This document shows, piece by piece, positions 10,694 through 20,013 of a DNA stretch of 61,667 bases. Numbering within the stretch: the first letter of the stretch is position 1; every line of letters begins with the position of its first letter. A model generated the notes under the pieces. That model was not told the origin of the DNA. It ran no database searches and saw only the letters and a program-made list of their open reading frames with translations. The DNA is from Pseudomonadales bacterium (GTDB taxonomy: Bacteria > Pseudomonadota > Gammaproteobacteria > Pseudomonadales > JAHRWD01): contig JAESUM010000039.1 in the NCBI GenBank assembly GCA_016763075.1, positions 1-61,667 on the forward strand, read 5' to 3'. Made by a program: the position numbers and the translations under genes.

Positions 10694-11545
10694 TTAGCCC
10701 TCCACGGGTATTTTATGTTGAATACGAACGTTGACTTCAATATCTTTGGCACGTGCAACGGTGGCTCTAAAACTGCCTTTGTAGTCTGGGTTTTCTGTGC
10801 CCATCCAGCGATCCCACCACGTAAAGTACAGCGCGTAGTTGCTGTTAAATTTTTGATGGTGCAAGTCGTGATGAGTCGTGGCGGTGAAGATATCTAAACC
10901 GCTATCTACCCACTTATGATGATGGAACTCAATGCCAGAGTGGCCCATCGCGTTACGCATAATCATGCAGGCCAAATAACTGAAAATCACAACGACATGC
11001 AAAGGCATTAGAAATAACATGCAAGGGATAAACAACGCTTCGACCAGCGCTTCAGCCGGTGCAAAGCTATATGCAGCCCAAGGACTGGGAGTACGTGAAA
11101 GATGATGTACTCGGTGAAAAACCCGAAACAATTTTTTGTGGTGCATCGTCCGGTGCACCCAATAAAAGTAGGTGTCGTGTAAAATAAACAGCGCTACAAA
11201 GCTGAAAGCAGCGTAGCCCCAGCTGTAGTCTGAAAACTCCGCGTACCGTTGAGTCCAACCGTTTTGCACCGCCATTACAATGAATAGCGCTACCGTAGCG
11301 TAAACGGCCGTGGTTAATAACGAGTAGCCTATTTCACGGCGTACATCGGCGGAGGTGGGTTTTTTACTTTGGATGCGGCGTTTTTCAGACCACTTGGATA
11401 ACAGTACTTTTAGTACCAGCACTACAATGCCCACGCCTACAAAATAGCGCATGGTGTCGGATGCAAACGCACCCAGCCAAATGGCGCCCTGGGTTTGCAA
11501 TAGCTCTATCGATGGAGCTGGCAGATATTCAATGAAGTCTTCCAT
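10694..11545 (-). CDS. Sterol desaturase/fatty acid hydroxylase family membrane protein
   Basis: Di-iron integral membrane oxygenase, 283 residues. The histidine clusters are all present: HDTYFYWVH at 123-131 with MHH following, HRVHH at about 144-148, HHH near 210 and THHDLHH at about 226-232. Four or more hydrophobic segments surround them. The family adds hydroxyls or double bonds to lipids; the substrate here is not known, and in bacteria it is usually a fatty acid, hopanoid or carotenoid. Three bases separate it from the DUF2147 gene downstream. The AraC gene lies upstream on the same strand. Confidence 0.88.
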   Translation of the reverse strand: MEDFIEYLPAPSIELLQTQGAIWLGAFASDTMRYFVGVGIVVLVLKVLLSKWSEKRRIQSKKPTSADVRREIGYSLLTTAVYATVALFIVMAVQNGWTQRYAEFSDYSWGYAAFSFVALFILHDTYFYWVHRTMHHKKLFRVFHRVHHLSRTPSPWAAYSFAPAEALVEALFIPCMLFLMPLHVVVIFSYLACMIMRNAMGHSGIEFHHHKWVDSGLDIFTATTHHDLHHQKFNSNYALYFTWWDRWMGTENPDYKGSFRATVARAKDIEVNVRIQHKIPVEG

Positions 11546-11649
11546 AGTTTCTCTCTTGGATTAACCGTCGGTTGATTGAGGAGCGGCTATTTCAATGGAA
11601 AGGAAGATTTAAGTCTTATTGATTCAAAAAGATGCTGACTGATTTTAAA

Positions 11650-11690
11650 AAATACCGGTCATTTTCGAAAACGACCGTATTTAGTCGGTC
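11650..11690 (-). terminator. Inverted repeat after the AraC gene: terminator or operator
   Basis: A large imperfect palindrome is centred on TTTTCGAAAA at 11662-11671, flanked by CGGTC (11656-11660) and GACCG (11673-11677). On the minus strand it is followed by a T-rich run, fitting a terminator for the AraC-type gene that stops at 11723. A further CGGTC at 11686-11690 forms a direct repeat 30 bases from the first, so an operator for the hydroxylase gene is the other reading. Confidence 0.5.
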
Positions 11691-11722
11691 TTGTTTAAGG
11701 AAAGGAGGCTTTCAGCAACTAT

Positions 11723-12967
11723 TCACTGCAATTTTTCGCGGCGATATTCACCGGGAGTTTGCTGATGTTTGAGTTTGAAGGCTCGGTTAAAAGGTGTAAG
11801 GGATGCATACCCGACGTCCATCGCAATGGTCAAAATGGGCAAATGCCCCTGAGCCGAATCCGCCAGCCGGGTTTGTGCCTCCGCAATGCGCAAGCGGTTT
11901 AGGTAGTCGTTAAAATTACGATACCCCAAATATTGGTTGATCAAACGCCGCAGCCGATGCTCCGGAATATTCAGTATTCCCGACAATGATCGAATGGTTA
12001 GCTCTGCATTTCGGTAGCCTGCGTCATCTTGCATATGTTGGTGTAACGCATCTAACCAGCCTTGTTCCAGCACGTTTAGCCTTGGCGTTAACTGCTGAGT
12101 TAACTGCTCTTTTAGTGGGTCTTTTAGCGGATGGCTTAACTGCGGGGAAGTTTGGCTATTATCAGGCAGCGCCTGTTCAGCCGATATAAGTACGGATGTT
12201 GGTTTGGCTATAGACGTGGACGAATGCACAGCAGCACTATCTACCTCCTCTATCATCGAGTTCGAAAACCCCAGTAATACCGGCAAGCTTTCAGGGTCAA
12301 TGAGCAGCAACCATATGGCGATCCCGGCTACTAGCATTAGAATCAGCGCTGAGTTTGCTACCTCTAAAAACAACGGCGCTGCTTCGCCAGCCAGCATTAA
12401 TTCTACTGCGGTTACCAGCAAGATTTGCGCAGCACCCAATACCACCATAATGCTGCGTAAACGCCGCCTTGGCTCTACCAAATCGTTCTGCCATTGGCTC
12501 AAAATGGCTATGAAAGCGAACACCACAAAACCAATACGAAACAAATATGAAAGATAAAAGGCGATTTTCTCAGCATTCATTAGCCGAGCGTCATTTGCTT
12601 CAGAGCCACCGGCACTGGGCATTACATCGCCAGCCCAATGACTGAAAAAAGAGATAGCTAAAAAGCTAATAACAATAGAAACGTGAACCCAACTGAGCTT
12701 TATTTGGCGGCTGTCCCAATCTTTAAACAACGACTCTGAAAACAACCAAAACATTGCTGGCACCGAAATGGCTAATGCTACTACGAGGTATTTAAGCCAA
12801 GAGGTATCCGCTAAAAACGGCACTACTAAATACCCCGCCAACCCCAGAAATACGCCAAGCAACAGCTTGCCGGCAATAAACCCTCGGCACTGTATCCATA
12901 GTTTTAAGCATACGAGTAGCAATAGGCTCAGCGCCATGCCGCGTAAAAAAAGGTAACTCTCAAACAT
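11723..12967 (-). CDS. Membrane-anchored AraC-family transcription regulator
   Basis: Protein of 414 residues with an N-terminal membrane half and a C-terminal AraC/XylS DNA-binding domain. About seven hydrophobic segments lie between residues 5 and 230. A Gln/Ser/Thr-rich linker (about 240-290) follows, then the two helix-turn-helix units at about 310-412, ending in the standard TPGEYRR motif. This layout suggests a membrane-perceived signal, perhaps a lipid or membrane state. It lies directly upstream of the fatty acid hydroxylase and DUF2147 genes on the same strand, its probable targets by position only. Confidence 0.85.
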   Translation of the reverse strand: MFESYLFLRGMALSLLLLVCLKLWIQCRGFIAGKLLLGVFLGLAGYLVVPFLADTSWLKYLVVALAISVPAMFWLFSESLFKDWDSRQIKLSWVHVSIVISFLAISFFSHWAGDVMPSAGGSEANDARLMNAEKIAFYLSYLFRIGFVVFAFIAILSQWQNDLVEPRRRLRSIMVVLGAAQILLVTAVELMLAGEAAPLFLEVANSALILMLVAGIAIWLLLIDPESLPVLLGFSNSMIEEVDSAAVHSSTSIAKPTSVLISAEQALPDNSQTSPQLSHPLKDPLKEQLTQQLTPRLNVLEQGWLDALHQHMQDDAGYRNAELTIRSLSGILNIPEHRLRRLINQYLGYRNFNDYLNRLRIAEAQTRLADSAQGHLPILTIAMDVGYASLTPFNRAFKLKHQQTPGEYRREKLQ

Positions 12968-13042
12968 CGCCTACTTGCCCACTTTGTTTTAACCACGCCA
13001 AAGCACAACCTTAGCAGGACCATGGTTGAATAATAAATTTTG

Positions 13043-13079
13043 CAAAAAAAACCAGGCAACCGTTTCCGGTAAGCCTGGC
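13043..13079 (-). terminator. Rho-independent terminator of the chemoreceptor gene
   Basis: On the minus strand a stem GCCAGGC / GCCTGG with an inner ACCG/CGGT pairing is followed by eight T residues. It lies about 140 bases past the stop of the chemoreceptor gene and ahead of the AraC start region. Confidence 0.85.
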
Positions 13080-13085
13080 CTCAAG

Positions 13086-13140
13086 GGAAGTAAAAGGAAG
13101 TAAAAGGAAGTAAAAGGAAGTAAAAGGAAGTAAAAGGAAG
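13086..13140. repeat. Tandem repeat, 10-bp unit GGAAGTAAAA, 5.5 copies
   Basis: Five identical copies of GGAAGTAAAA run from 13086 to 13135, followed by a half copy (ggaag). The array is perfect, suggesting recent slippage. It lies between the chemoreceptor stop (13220) and its terminator, so it is transcribed as 3' untranslated RNA. The unit matches one DNA helical turn. Confidence 0.95.
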
Positions 13141-13219
13141 GTTAAACCTGTTGTACCACCTACAAAATTACTTTCAAGCGATCTGCACGGTACGAGCCGT
13201 ACAAATATATTGCGCTCAA

Positions 13220-15274
13220 TTAAACCTTAAACGCGCTAACGATTGTGTCTAGCTTGCCGGTTAGTGCCGACATCTCAAGACTAGCGCTAACGGTTGCCGA
13301 TGCCCCTTTGGCCGTCTGCTCGCCTGAGGTATTGATCGAAACAATATTACGGTCAATTTCGTTCGCAACATTGCTTTGCTCTTCCGCTGCTGTCGCAATT
13401 TGTTGGTTCATATCCATAATTTGATTGACCGCCGATACAATGTGATTCAGCGCTGCGCCCACTTTGTTGGATTCTTCAACGGTAGTTTCCGCCATGCTGC
13501 GACTAGCACCCATGGTTGAAACTGCGTTATCAACACCAGACTGCAATCGGGTAATCATGGATTCAATTTCAGTTGTAGACTCTTGAGTTTTTTGCGCAAG
13601 GGTACGTACTTCGTCCGCTACTACCGCAAAACCTCGTCCGTGTTCGCCTGCTCGAGCAGCTTCAATCGCGGCGTTAAGCGCCAACAGATTAGTTTGCTCG
13701 GCAATGCCTTTAATAACATCCAAAACCTGGCTGATATTCGTGCTGTCTTCTACCAATCTATTGATCACTTCAACGGATTTATTAATCTCTGTAGAAAGTT
13801 GATCAATGACACCTAATGTAGAAACAACCAGCTTTTTACCTTCACCAGCTTCTTTATGAGCAAGCTTAGCGGCATCAGATGCACTCACTGAATTACGCGC
13901 TACCTCTTGAACCGTTGCTGTCATTTGGTTCATCGCAGTGGCTACTTGTTCAGTTTGTATCAGTTGCTTCGAAACTTCTTCGCTGCTTTGGCCAGCAATG
14001 GTCTCAACGCGATTTGATTGCGAGGTTACTTGCTGCGCAGTTTCTCGCACACTGCGAATCAGTTTATGAACGTTTTCCGCCATCTTGTTAAATTCAATGC
14101 TCAGGTCGCCCATTTCATCTTTACTTTGAACATCGACATGAACGGTCATATCACCTTCAGCCATTTTATGCGCTGCGTTGTATATTTGGCTCATCGTTCC
14201 ACGAACCGATACAAAGAACCCTGCGTAAAGATAAACCACTAAAGCTACAACAAAAGCCAATGCAGCGGATAAGAAAAACACACCTGCGCGTTTCTCTGAA
14301 AGGCGCGCTTCAAGATGTGAATTAACCACTGGGACAATCACTTCAATCAGTTTGTAAATTTCACCCAGGCTTGTCGTAATGTGATGATCATATGCTTCAG
14401 CCGTCAACGTACCATCACCAATAATAAGATTATCTTCGAGGTATATACCCAAACGAGAGTACATATTGGTAACGGTTTCTATTTGATCAACAATGGTTGA
14501 ATCAAGAGTTCCTGTTGAACCAACGCTACCTAGCATGTGTGAAAAAGAGACTGAATCTTGTGTAAGGCGATCCAGTGCAGTGTCAAGGCGGTTCATAATA
14601 TCTGGCGTAGTTCGGCTATCCAACGCAATGGCAGCCATACCCAGGCCACGTAGTTCTTCCATCGGAATTACCAGCTCAGGTAATGATTTGGTTATTAGCT
14701 CGACCAACAAAAATATTTGCGGGTCGGCATCTTGCGCAAGTGATGCATCCATTGACGCAGCGCGAATCAAACTATTTGCACCAGAAACCAATTTGAATTC
14801 ATGCGAATAAACAATATTGGTTACGCTACTACCAACTGGAGAAAGCATTGAGCTTTTAGCCCACTGGTCGTTTAGTTTCGATAATTGGTTGCTAGATTTT
14901 TCGCCTGCTATAGATGTGAACTGCTGGGTAACATCAAGGGTATTTTTTACTGCAGCAGTACTTGCGGTCACATTTCTTCGGAAAGAATCTGCAAGTGCCT
15001 GCGGTGTTTGCATGGCTACACCGCGAGTTTGGTCAATGGCAAATACCGAGCTAATGTAATGGCCCAGTGCTTTACGGGTATTAATTTGTGTAGTTAGTAA
15101 GTCCAAGCCTGCTAATTCATTTTCAGCTTTAGTTACCTCTTTATTCATTTCAACAAATAACTGGTAACTCACACTGCCTAGCGCTAAAAAGAACAACACG
15201 CTGATCACACCAAACTTGTACGCATAGCTCAAGCGGTTCATGAACATGGTTGAAAAATGTAAAATGCTCTTCAT
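13220..15274 (-). CDS. Methyl-accepting chemotaxis protein (orphan)
   Basis: Inner-membrane chemoreceptor, 684 residues. TM1 lies at about residues 19-40, followed by a large helical periplasmic sensor of about 290 residues, TM2 at about 330-352, a HAMP domain to about 405 and a long coiled-coil signalling domain. The hairpin tip carries the conserved [22 protein letters not shown]-type sequence followed by [12 protein letters not shown]. No chemotaxis kinase of the flagellar type is next to it, so its partner is unknown; Pil-Chp is at 34-43 kb but uses PilJ. It ends with its own terminator. Confidence 0.95.
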   Translation of the reverse strand: MKSILHFSTMFMNRLSYAYKFGVISVLFFLALGSVSYQLFVEMNKEVTKAENELAGLDLLTTQINTRKALGHYISSVFAIDQTRGVAMQTPQALADSFRRNVTASTAAVKNTLDVTQQFTSIAGEKSSNQLSKLNDQWAKSSMLSPVGSSVTNIVYSHEFKLVSGANSLIRAASMDASLAQDADPQIFLLVELITKSLPELVIPMEELRGLGMAAIALDSRTTPDIMNRLDTALDRLTQDSVSFSHMLGSVGSTGTLDSTIVDQIETVTNMYSRLGIYLEDNLIIGDGTLTAEAYDHHITTSLGEIYKLIEVIVPVVNSHLEARLSEKRAGVFFLSAALAFVVALVVYLYAGFFVSVRGTMSQIYNAAHKMAEGDMTVHVDVQSKDEMGDLSIEFNKMAENVHKLIRSVRETAQQVTSQSNRVETIAGQSSEEVSKQLIQTEQVATAMNQMTATVQEVARNSVSASDAAKLAHKEAGEGKKLVVSTLGVIDQLSTEINKSVEVINRLVEDSTNISQVLDVIKGIAEQTNLLALNAAIEAARAGEHGRGFAVVADEVRTLAQKTQESTTEIESMITRLQSGVDNAVSTMGASRSMAETTVEESNKVGAALNHIVSAVNQIMDMNQQIATAAEEQSNVANEIDRNIVSINTSGEQTAKGASATVSASLEMSALTGKLDTIVSAFKV

Positions 15275-15439
15275 AAATTTTCTCTAAACGTTTTTTATTC
15301 GAGTTTTTTCGATCTACTTTCGGTCGGCTTTTAAAGCACAATTTCAAACCTAAAAAATTGAACGAGCACTCAAAAAAGCTTACTGCATTAGCAAAAGTGT
15401 AGACCGTTTTTAAAAATTCACCCGAATAAGCGCTAGATT

Positions 15440-16783
15440 TCACATGATCATAATCCGAAGGTCATTTAGCGCAGCGCATACCTCAGCGCTAAAGCGCCCG
15501 CCATCCGCGCCATTGATCACCCTGTGATCGTAGGACAACGCCAAGGGTAACATCTTGCGTGGTAGGAACTGTTCGCCGTCAAAAACAGGCTTGGTTTGCA
15601 TTGCAGCCACCCCCAAAATAGCGACTTCGGGTGCATTGATGATCGGTGTGAAACCCAGCCCTCCGAGGTTGCCAAGGCTCGACACCGTAAAACAACCACC
15701 CTGCATTTGGTCAGGGCGCAGTTTTTTATTGCGTGCTTGCTCGCCTATTTCGGCGATTTCTATCGACAACTGCCAAACAGATTTTTTATCCACGTCTCGA
15801 ATCACTGGCACCATCAGCCCGGCTGGAGTATCCACCGCCATTCCAATATGGCAATACTGCTTCATTACCAACTGATCACCGGCTGCTTTCAACGAGGATT
15901 TAAACAATGGGTATTTCTGCAGCGCGTGCGCAACCGCCTTCAAAATAAACGGTAATGGGGTTAAATTCGCAGGGGCATCTGCAGCGCTTTTTTGTCGCTT
16001 ACGAAACTGCTCAAGGTCTGTGATATCCGCTTCACTGAACTGAGTAACGTGTGGAATCGTCACCCAGCTGGCATGAAGGTTTTCGGCAGTCTTTTTGCCT
16101 ATGCGGGTGACATCAACCGTTTCAATTTCACCAAACCGTGTGAAGTCTATGTCGGTTGCTTGCGGCAAACCTAAACCCCCGTCGGAGGCTTTTTTTACCT
16201 GTGCGGCAATGTAGCCTTTCAAATCTTCTTTTAGTACACGCCCCTTTGGGCCACTGCCTGGTACCTTTGATAGATCAATCTCGCACTGGCGAGCTAACTT
16301 ACGTACTGAAGGGCCAGCGTGAACCGCTGCTGAAGCCGGAGCGGATGCATTCGATTTTTGCCGGGAACTGTTGATGCCTTTTGAAGCAGGCGCCGCCAAC
16401 GGTTCACTACCGAGTGTGGTGCTTGGGTTATTGGTTTCGGCGCTTGCGACAGCGTCGGCTTGTTTCGAATTTTCCACGTCAGGCTCTGGAGCACCCTCTT
16501 TACCCGCCTCTTCAGTACCCTCTTCAACATTCTCTTCAACACCTTCGGCTCTCGTTATGGATATGAATTCATGGCCCTCTGATATCGTATCGCCAATAGC
16601 TACCAATACGGCTTTAATCACCCCGGCAAAAGGGGCGGGTATTTCCATCGATGCTTTATCAGATTCAAGCACAACAAGCGGGTCGTCCAGCTCAACGGAT
16701 TGCCCCACTTCAACGCTAATTTCAATGACCTCTACCTCATCCACGCCTCCTAAGTCAGGCAGTTGGATTGTCTCTGCGCTCAT
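15440..16783 (-). CDS. aceF: Dihydrolipoyllysine acetyltransferase, E2 of pyruvate dehydrogenase
   Basis: E2 core of pyruvate dehydrogenase, transferring the acetyl group from lipoamide to CoA. It has 447 residues from MSAETIQLPD with RBS ggag just ahead. There is a single lipoyl domain with lipoylated Lys43 in the ESDKAS motif, an acidic then Ala/Ser-rich linker (about 80-145), the peripheral subunit-binding domain (about 147-190, with GPSVRKLAR), and the acyltransferase domain with active-site His420 and Asp427 in DHRVINGAD. E. coli AceF has three lipoyl domains, so this is a short form. It follows aceE by 100 bases. Confidence 0.95.
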   Translation of the reverse strand: MSAETIQLPDLGGVDEVEVIEISVEVGQSVELDDPLVVLESDKASMEIPAPFAGVIKAVLVAIGDTISEGHEFISITRAEGVEENVEEGTEEAGKEGAPEPDVENSKQADAVASAETNNPSTTLGSEPLAAPASKGINSSRQKSNASAPASAAVHAGPSVRKLARQCEIDLSKVPGSGPKGRVLKEDLKGYIAAQVKKASDGGLGLPQATDIDFTRFGEIETVDVTRIGKKTAENLHASWVTIPHVTQFSEADITDLEQFRKRQKSAADAPANLTPLPFILKAVAHALQKYPLFKSSLKAAGDQLVMKQYCHIGMAVDTPAGLMVPVIRDVDKKSVWQLSIEIAEIGEQARNKKLRPDQMQGGCFTVSSLGNLGGLGFTPIINAPEVAILGVAAMQTKPVFDGEQFLPRKMLPLALSYDHRVINGADGGRFSAEVCAALNDLRIMIM

Positions 16784-16883
16784 CGGTATCTCCTTATCAT
16801 TCATTCGCTTTTTAACTGTGCTTAAACTTATGTTCGTACAACTTTAGTCACGTATAACCTTATTCACGTACAACTTGGCTGGC

Positions 16884-19574
16884 TTACACCGTGGTGGGGT
16901 CGGCTTTTTCTGCATCTATGCCCCATTGAGTCATCTCATCTGTAACTACTTTTAATTCGATACGGCCCAATTTATACAAACTAACCAAGGCGGCTTGGGC
17001 AATGTAATAGCGGTCTACTTCAAAGAAGTTACGCAATGTTGCCCGGGTATCGCTACGGCCAAAGCCGTCGGTACCCAGCACGGTGTAACTTTGAGGAATG
17101 TACTCACGAATTTGGTCTGCGTATTGCTGCATGTAATCGCTTGCTGCAATCACTGGGTAGTCTGCACCGCCATCGTCACCTGTCAGGCAGTCGCTCACAT
17201 AACTGGTGCGCGGCGGTTGGTCTGGGTGTAACCGGTTCCAGCGTTCAGCGGTCATGCCGTCCCGTCGTAATTCGTTAAAGCTGGTAGCGCTCCAAACATT
17301 GGAGTGAATGCCAAATTGTTGCTCCAATAGTTCTGCTGCCGCCTCTACTTCTCTTAAAATTGCGCCACTACCCAGCAGCTGAATCCGTAGTTTTTTATCG
17401 GATTTTGGAGCAAATGGCTTCAGTAAATACATGCCTTTAATGATGCCTTCGATGGCGTTATCCGGTGCCGATGAAAGCGCTGGCTGAACATAATTTTCGT
17501 TCATCACGGTGATGTAATAAAAGCAGCTGCGATTCTGCTCGTACATCTGCTTCATGCCTTCTTGCACAATCACCGCAAGCTCATAGCTGTACGTTGGGTC
17601 ATAGGCGATGCAGTTTGGAATGGTCGCGGCCATCAAATGGCTATGGCCATCTTGGTGCTGCAGGCCTTCGCCATTTAATGTGGTGCGCCCGGAAGTACCA
17701 CCAATTAAAAAGCCGCGGGCCTGAATGTCGCCAGCGGCCCAAGCAAGGTCGCCAATTCGCTGAAAGCCAAACATCGAGTAAAAAATGTAAAACGGAATCA
17801 TCGGTAAATTATGGTGACTGTAAGAAGTTGCAGCTGCCATCCAAGCGGCAAAGGCTCCTGCTTCATTGATGCCTTCTTCTAATATCTGGCCGTCCTTTTT
17901 TTCTTTGTAGAACATCATTTGGTCTGCATCAACGGGCTCGTAGAGCTGCCCTGCCGCTGAATAAATACCAAGCTGGCGAAACATACCCTCCATTCCAAAA
18001 GTACGAGCCTCATCCGGTACGATGGGCACAATGCGTTCGCCTATTTCTGGGTCTTTGGCCAGCGCCGAAAAAATACGAACCATCGCCATGGTGGTAGAAA
18101 TAGCCCGCTCGCCACTGCCTTTGGTGATAGCCTCAAAAGAGTCTAACGATGGCACTGTTAGCGCCGCTGGGGTTGACCTACGCTGCGGCAAGTAACCGCC
18201 CAAATCTTGTCGGCGTTGATGCATGTAGCGCATTTCGGGGCTGTCTTCCGGGGGTCTGTAAAACGGTACTTTTTCTAATTCTTCATCGTTGAGTGGAATC
18301 GCAAAGCGATCGCGAAAGGCCTTTAGGCTTTCAAGATCCAGCTTCTTGACTGAATGAGTGTTGTTCTGCGCTTCCGCCGCTGCACCAAAACCATAGCCTT
18401 TTACGGTTTTGGCTAAAATCACCGTTGGCTGGCCGGTGTGCGCCACCGCTTCTGCATACGCTGCGTACACTTTGTACGGGTCATGACCACCTCTATTGAG
18501 CTTATAAATGTCGTCATCTGATAGATGCTCGACCATTTTTAACAGCTCAGGGTCTGCACCAAAAAAATGTTTACGGGTATAGGCACCACCTTTGTGTTTG
18601 TAATTTTGGAACTCGCCATCTACCACTTCGCCCATGCGTTTTTGTAGCAGGCCTTTGCTGTCCATTTCTAGTAATGGATCCCAATGGCGGCCCCACACAA
18701 CCTTAATTACATTCCAGCCAGCCCCTTTAAATTGGCCTTCGAGTTCTTGGATGATTTTGCCGTTGCCACGCACCGGGCCGTCGAGGCGCTGCAAGTTGCA
18801 GTTCACTACAAAAATCAGGTTATCGAGGTTTTCGCGCCCGGCTAGTGCAATCGCTCCGAGAGATTCAGGCTCGTCGGTTTCACCATCGCCTAAAAATGCC
18901 CACACTTTACGTTTTCCAGCATCGATCAGGTTTCGGTTATCCATGTATTTCATTACGTGGGCTTGGTAGATCGCTTGAATGGGGCCAAGGCCCATAGAAA
19001 CCGTTGGGAACTGCCAATAGTCGGGCATCAGCCAAGGGTGCGGGTAAGACGATAAACCGCCATTAACTTCGCGCCTAAAATTGTCCAAGTCTTGCTCGTT
19101 TAAGCGGCCTTCTAAATATGAGCGGGCGTAAATGCCCGGCGAACAATGCCCTTGAATAAAAATCAGGTCGCCGCCGTGTTCGTCTGTCGGAGCGTGAAAA
19201 AAGTAGTTAAAGCCAATATCGTACAAGGTCGCGCTGGACGAAAAACTTGATAGATGACCACCTAAGTCGGGGTCTGCCAAGTTGGTTCGCATCACCATGG
19301 CCAACGCATTCCAGCGTATCAGCGAACGAATCCGGCGGTCCATATAAGGGTCACCAGGTATTTTACGCTCCTCAGTAACCGACAGTGTATTCACGTAGGG
19401 AGTTGTAATAGAGCTGGGCATTTTCATACCCTTCCGGTTGGCGTCATCCGCAAGCCGCTTTAGTAGGTAGTAAGCACGTTCCGGGCCTTCATTTCGTAGC
19501 ACTGAATGCAGTGCGTCTAACCACTCTTTGGTTTCTTGTGGGTCAATGTCTTGCTGTGCACGTTCCTGTGTCAT
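16884..19574 (-). CDS. aceE: Pyruvate dehydrogenase E1 component, homodimeric type
   Basis: Thiamine-diphosphate-dependent decarboxylation of pyruvate and acetylation of the E2 lipoyl group. It has 896 residues, the normal length of the single-chain gammaproteobacterial E1. The ThDP motif begins GDGETDEPES and ends about 28 residues later with the Asn of VVNCN. The RBS aggtg precedes the ATG at 19574. It is first in an aceE-aceF operon; neither lpd nor a pdhR-type regulator is adjacent. Confidence 0.97.
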   Translation of the reverse strand: MTQERAQQDIDPQETKEWLDALHSVLRNEGPERAYYLLKRLADDANRKGMKMPSSITTPYVNTLSVTEERKIPGDPYMDRRIRSLIRWNALAMVMRTNLADPDLGGHLSSFSSSATLYDIGFNYFFHAPTDEHGGDLIFIQGHCSPGIYARSYLEGRLNEQDLDNFRREVNGGLSSYPHPWLMPDYWQFPTVSMGLGPIQAIYQAHVMKYMDNRNLIDAGKRKVWAFLGDGETDEPESLGAIALAGRENLDNLIFVVNCNLQRLDGPVRGNGKIIQELEGQFKGAGWNVIKVVWGRHWDPLLEMDSKGLLQKRMGEVVDGEFQNYKHKGGAYTRKHFFGADPELLKMVEHLSDDDIYKLNRGGHDPYKVYAAYAEAVAHTGQPTVILAKTVKGYGFGAAAEAQNNTHSVKKLDLESLKAFRDRFAIPLNDEELEKVPFYRPPEDSPEMRYMHQRRQDLGGYLPQRRSTPAALTVPSLDSFEAITKGSGERAISTTMAMVRIFSALAKDPEIGERIVPIVPDEARTFGMEGMFRQLGIYSAAGQLYEPVDADQMMFYKEKKDGQILEEGINEAGAFAAWMAAATSYSHHNLPMIPFYIFYSMFGFQRIGDLAWAAGDIQARGFLIGGTSGRTTLNGEGLQHQDGHSHLMAATIPNCIAYDPTYSYELAVIVQEGMKQMYEQNRSCFYYITVMNENYVQPALSSAPDNAIEGIIKGMYLLKPFAPKSDKKLRIQLLGSGAILREVEAAAELLEQQFGIHSNVWSATSFNELRRDGMTAERWNRLHPDQPPRTSYVSDCLTGDDGGADYPVIAASDYMQQYADQIREYIPQSYTVLGTDGFGRSDTRATLRNFFEVDRYYIAQAALVSLYKLGRIELKVVTDEMTQWGIDAEKADPTTV

Positions 19575-19633
19575 TCATTTCACCTGCTCGTAGGTTGAGC
19601 GTTGTAGAGATTGAGTCCGGAAGCTAGCTGTGC

Positions 19634-19651
19634 GGAATATTTGAATATTCC
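19634..19651. promoter_or_regulatory. Inverted repeat GGAATATT-TG-AATATTCC, possible aceE operator
   Basis: Eight-base perfect arms separated by two bases, about 60-77 bases ahead of the aceE start codon. On the minus strand it lies 12 bases past a possible -10 box TACAAT (19664-19669), around the expected transcription start, which is a repressor position. It does not resemble the E. coli PdhR site. Confidence 0.5.
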
Positions 19652-19669
19652 TGTTTGATCTAAATTGTA

Positions 19670-20013
19670 GGAGAAAATTCGATAACCTGAAAATTACCGG
19701 AAAACCTCAGTTTTTAGACTAAAATTCATCCATAACCTTTTATGCGATGTGTCATTACAGGCTTCCACAGCGATTGTGCAGCCACACATCTAAGGTGGTT
19801 TTTAGCACGGAATTTTGACACTACCCACCCAATAAAAAGCTGCATTTTTGACAGCAACATTAAAACTTCAGACATGCGACTTACCTCACACCTTCTGGCA
19901 GCAAAGTTCGGTTCGACGTCTATAATTTAATCAAAATATCACCAAACCGATGCGGCTATTCGGCTGGTTAATAACACTCAAGATATCACTACTTTTTGAT
20001 GGGTATAGGCATC
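19670..20013. other. Divergent spacer between aceE and the minor pilin operon
   Basis: No convincing gene was found; a 62-codon frame at 19742-19930 lacks an RBS and family features. A TATAAT box at 19921-19926 lies 88 bases ahead of the fimT start and is a possible -10 for the pilin operon, but no good -35 lies 16-18 bases upstream. Confidence 0.4.

Noticed and set aside
13086-13140. Tandem repeat as a CRISPR array
   Set aside because: The units are ten bases and contiguous, with no spacers and no cas genes.
16371-16847. Open frame antisense to aceF
   Set aside because: Ser/Thr/Pro-rich product mirroring the acidic linker codons of aceF; no independent support.
16800-16883. Short direct repeat GTACAACTT between aceE and aceF
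   Set aside because: Only two nine-base copies; too short to separate from chance.
19897-19915. sigma54-like box TGGCAG...TTCG ahead of fimT
   Set aside because: The essential -12 GC is not present at the right spacing.
19742-19930. 62-codon frame between aceE and fimT
   Set aside because: No Shine-Dalgarno sequence, no motif, and it covers the likely promoter region of the pilin operon.
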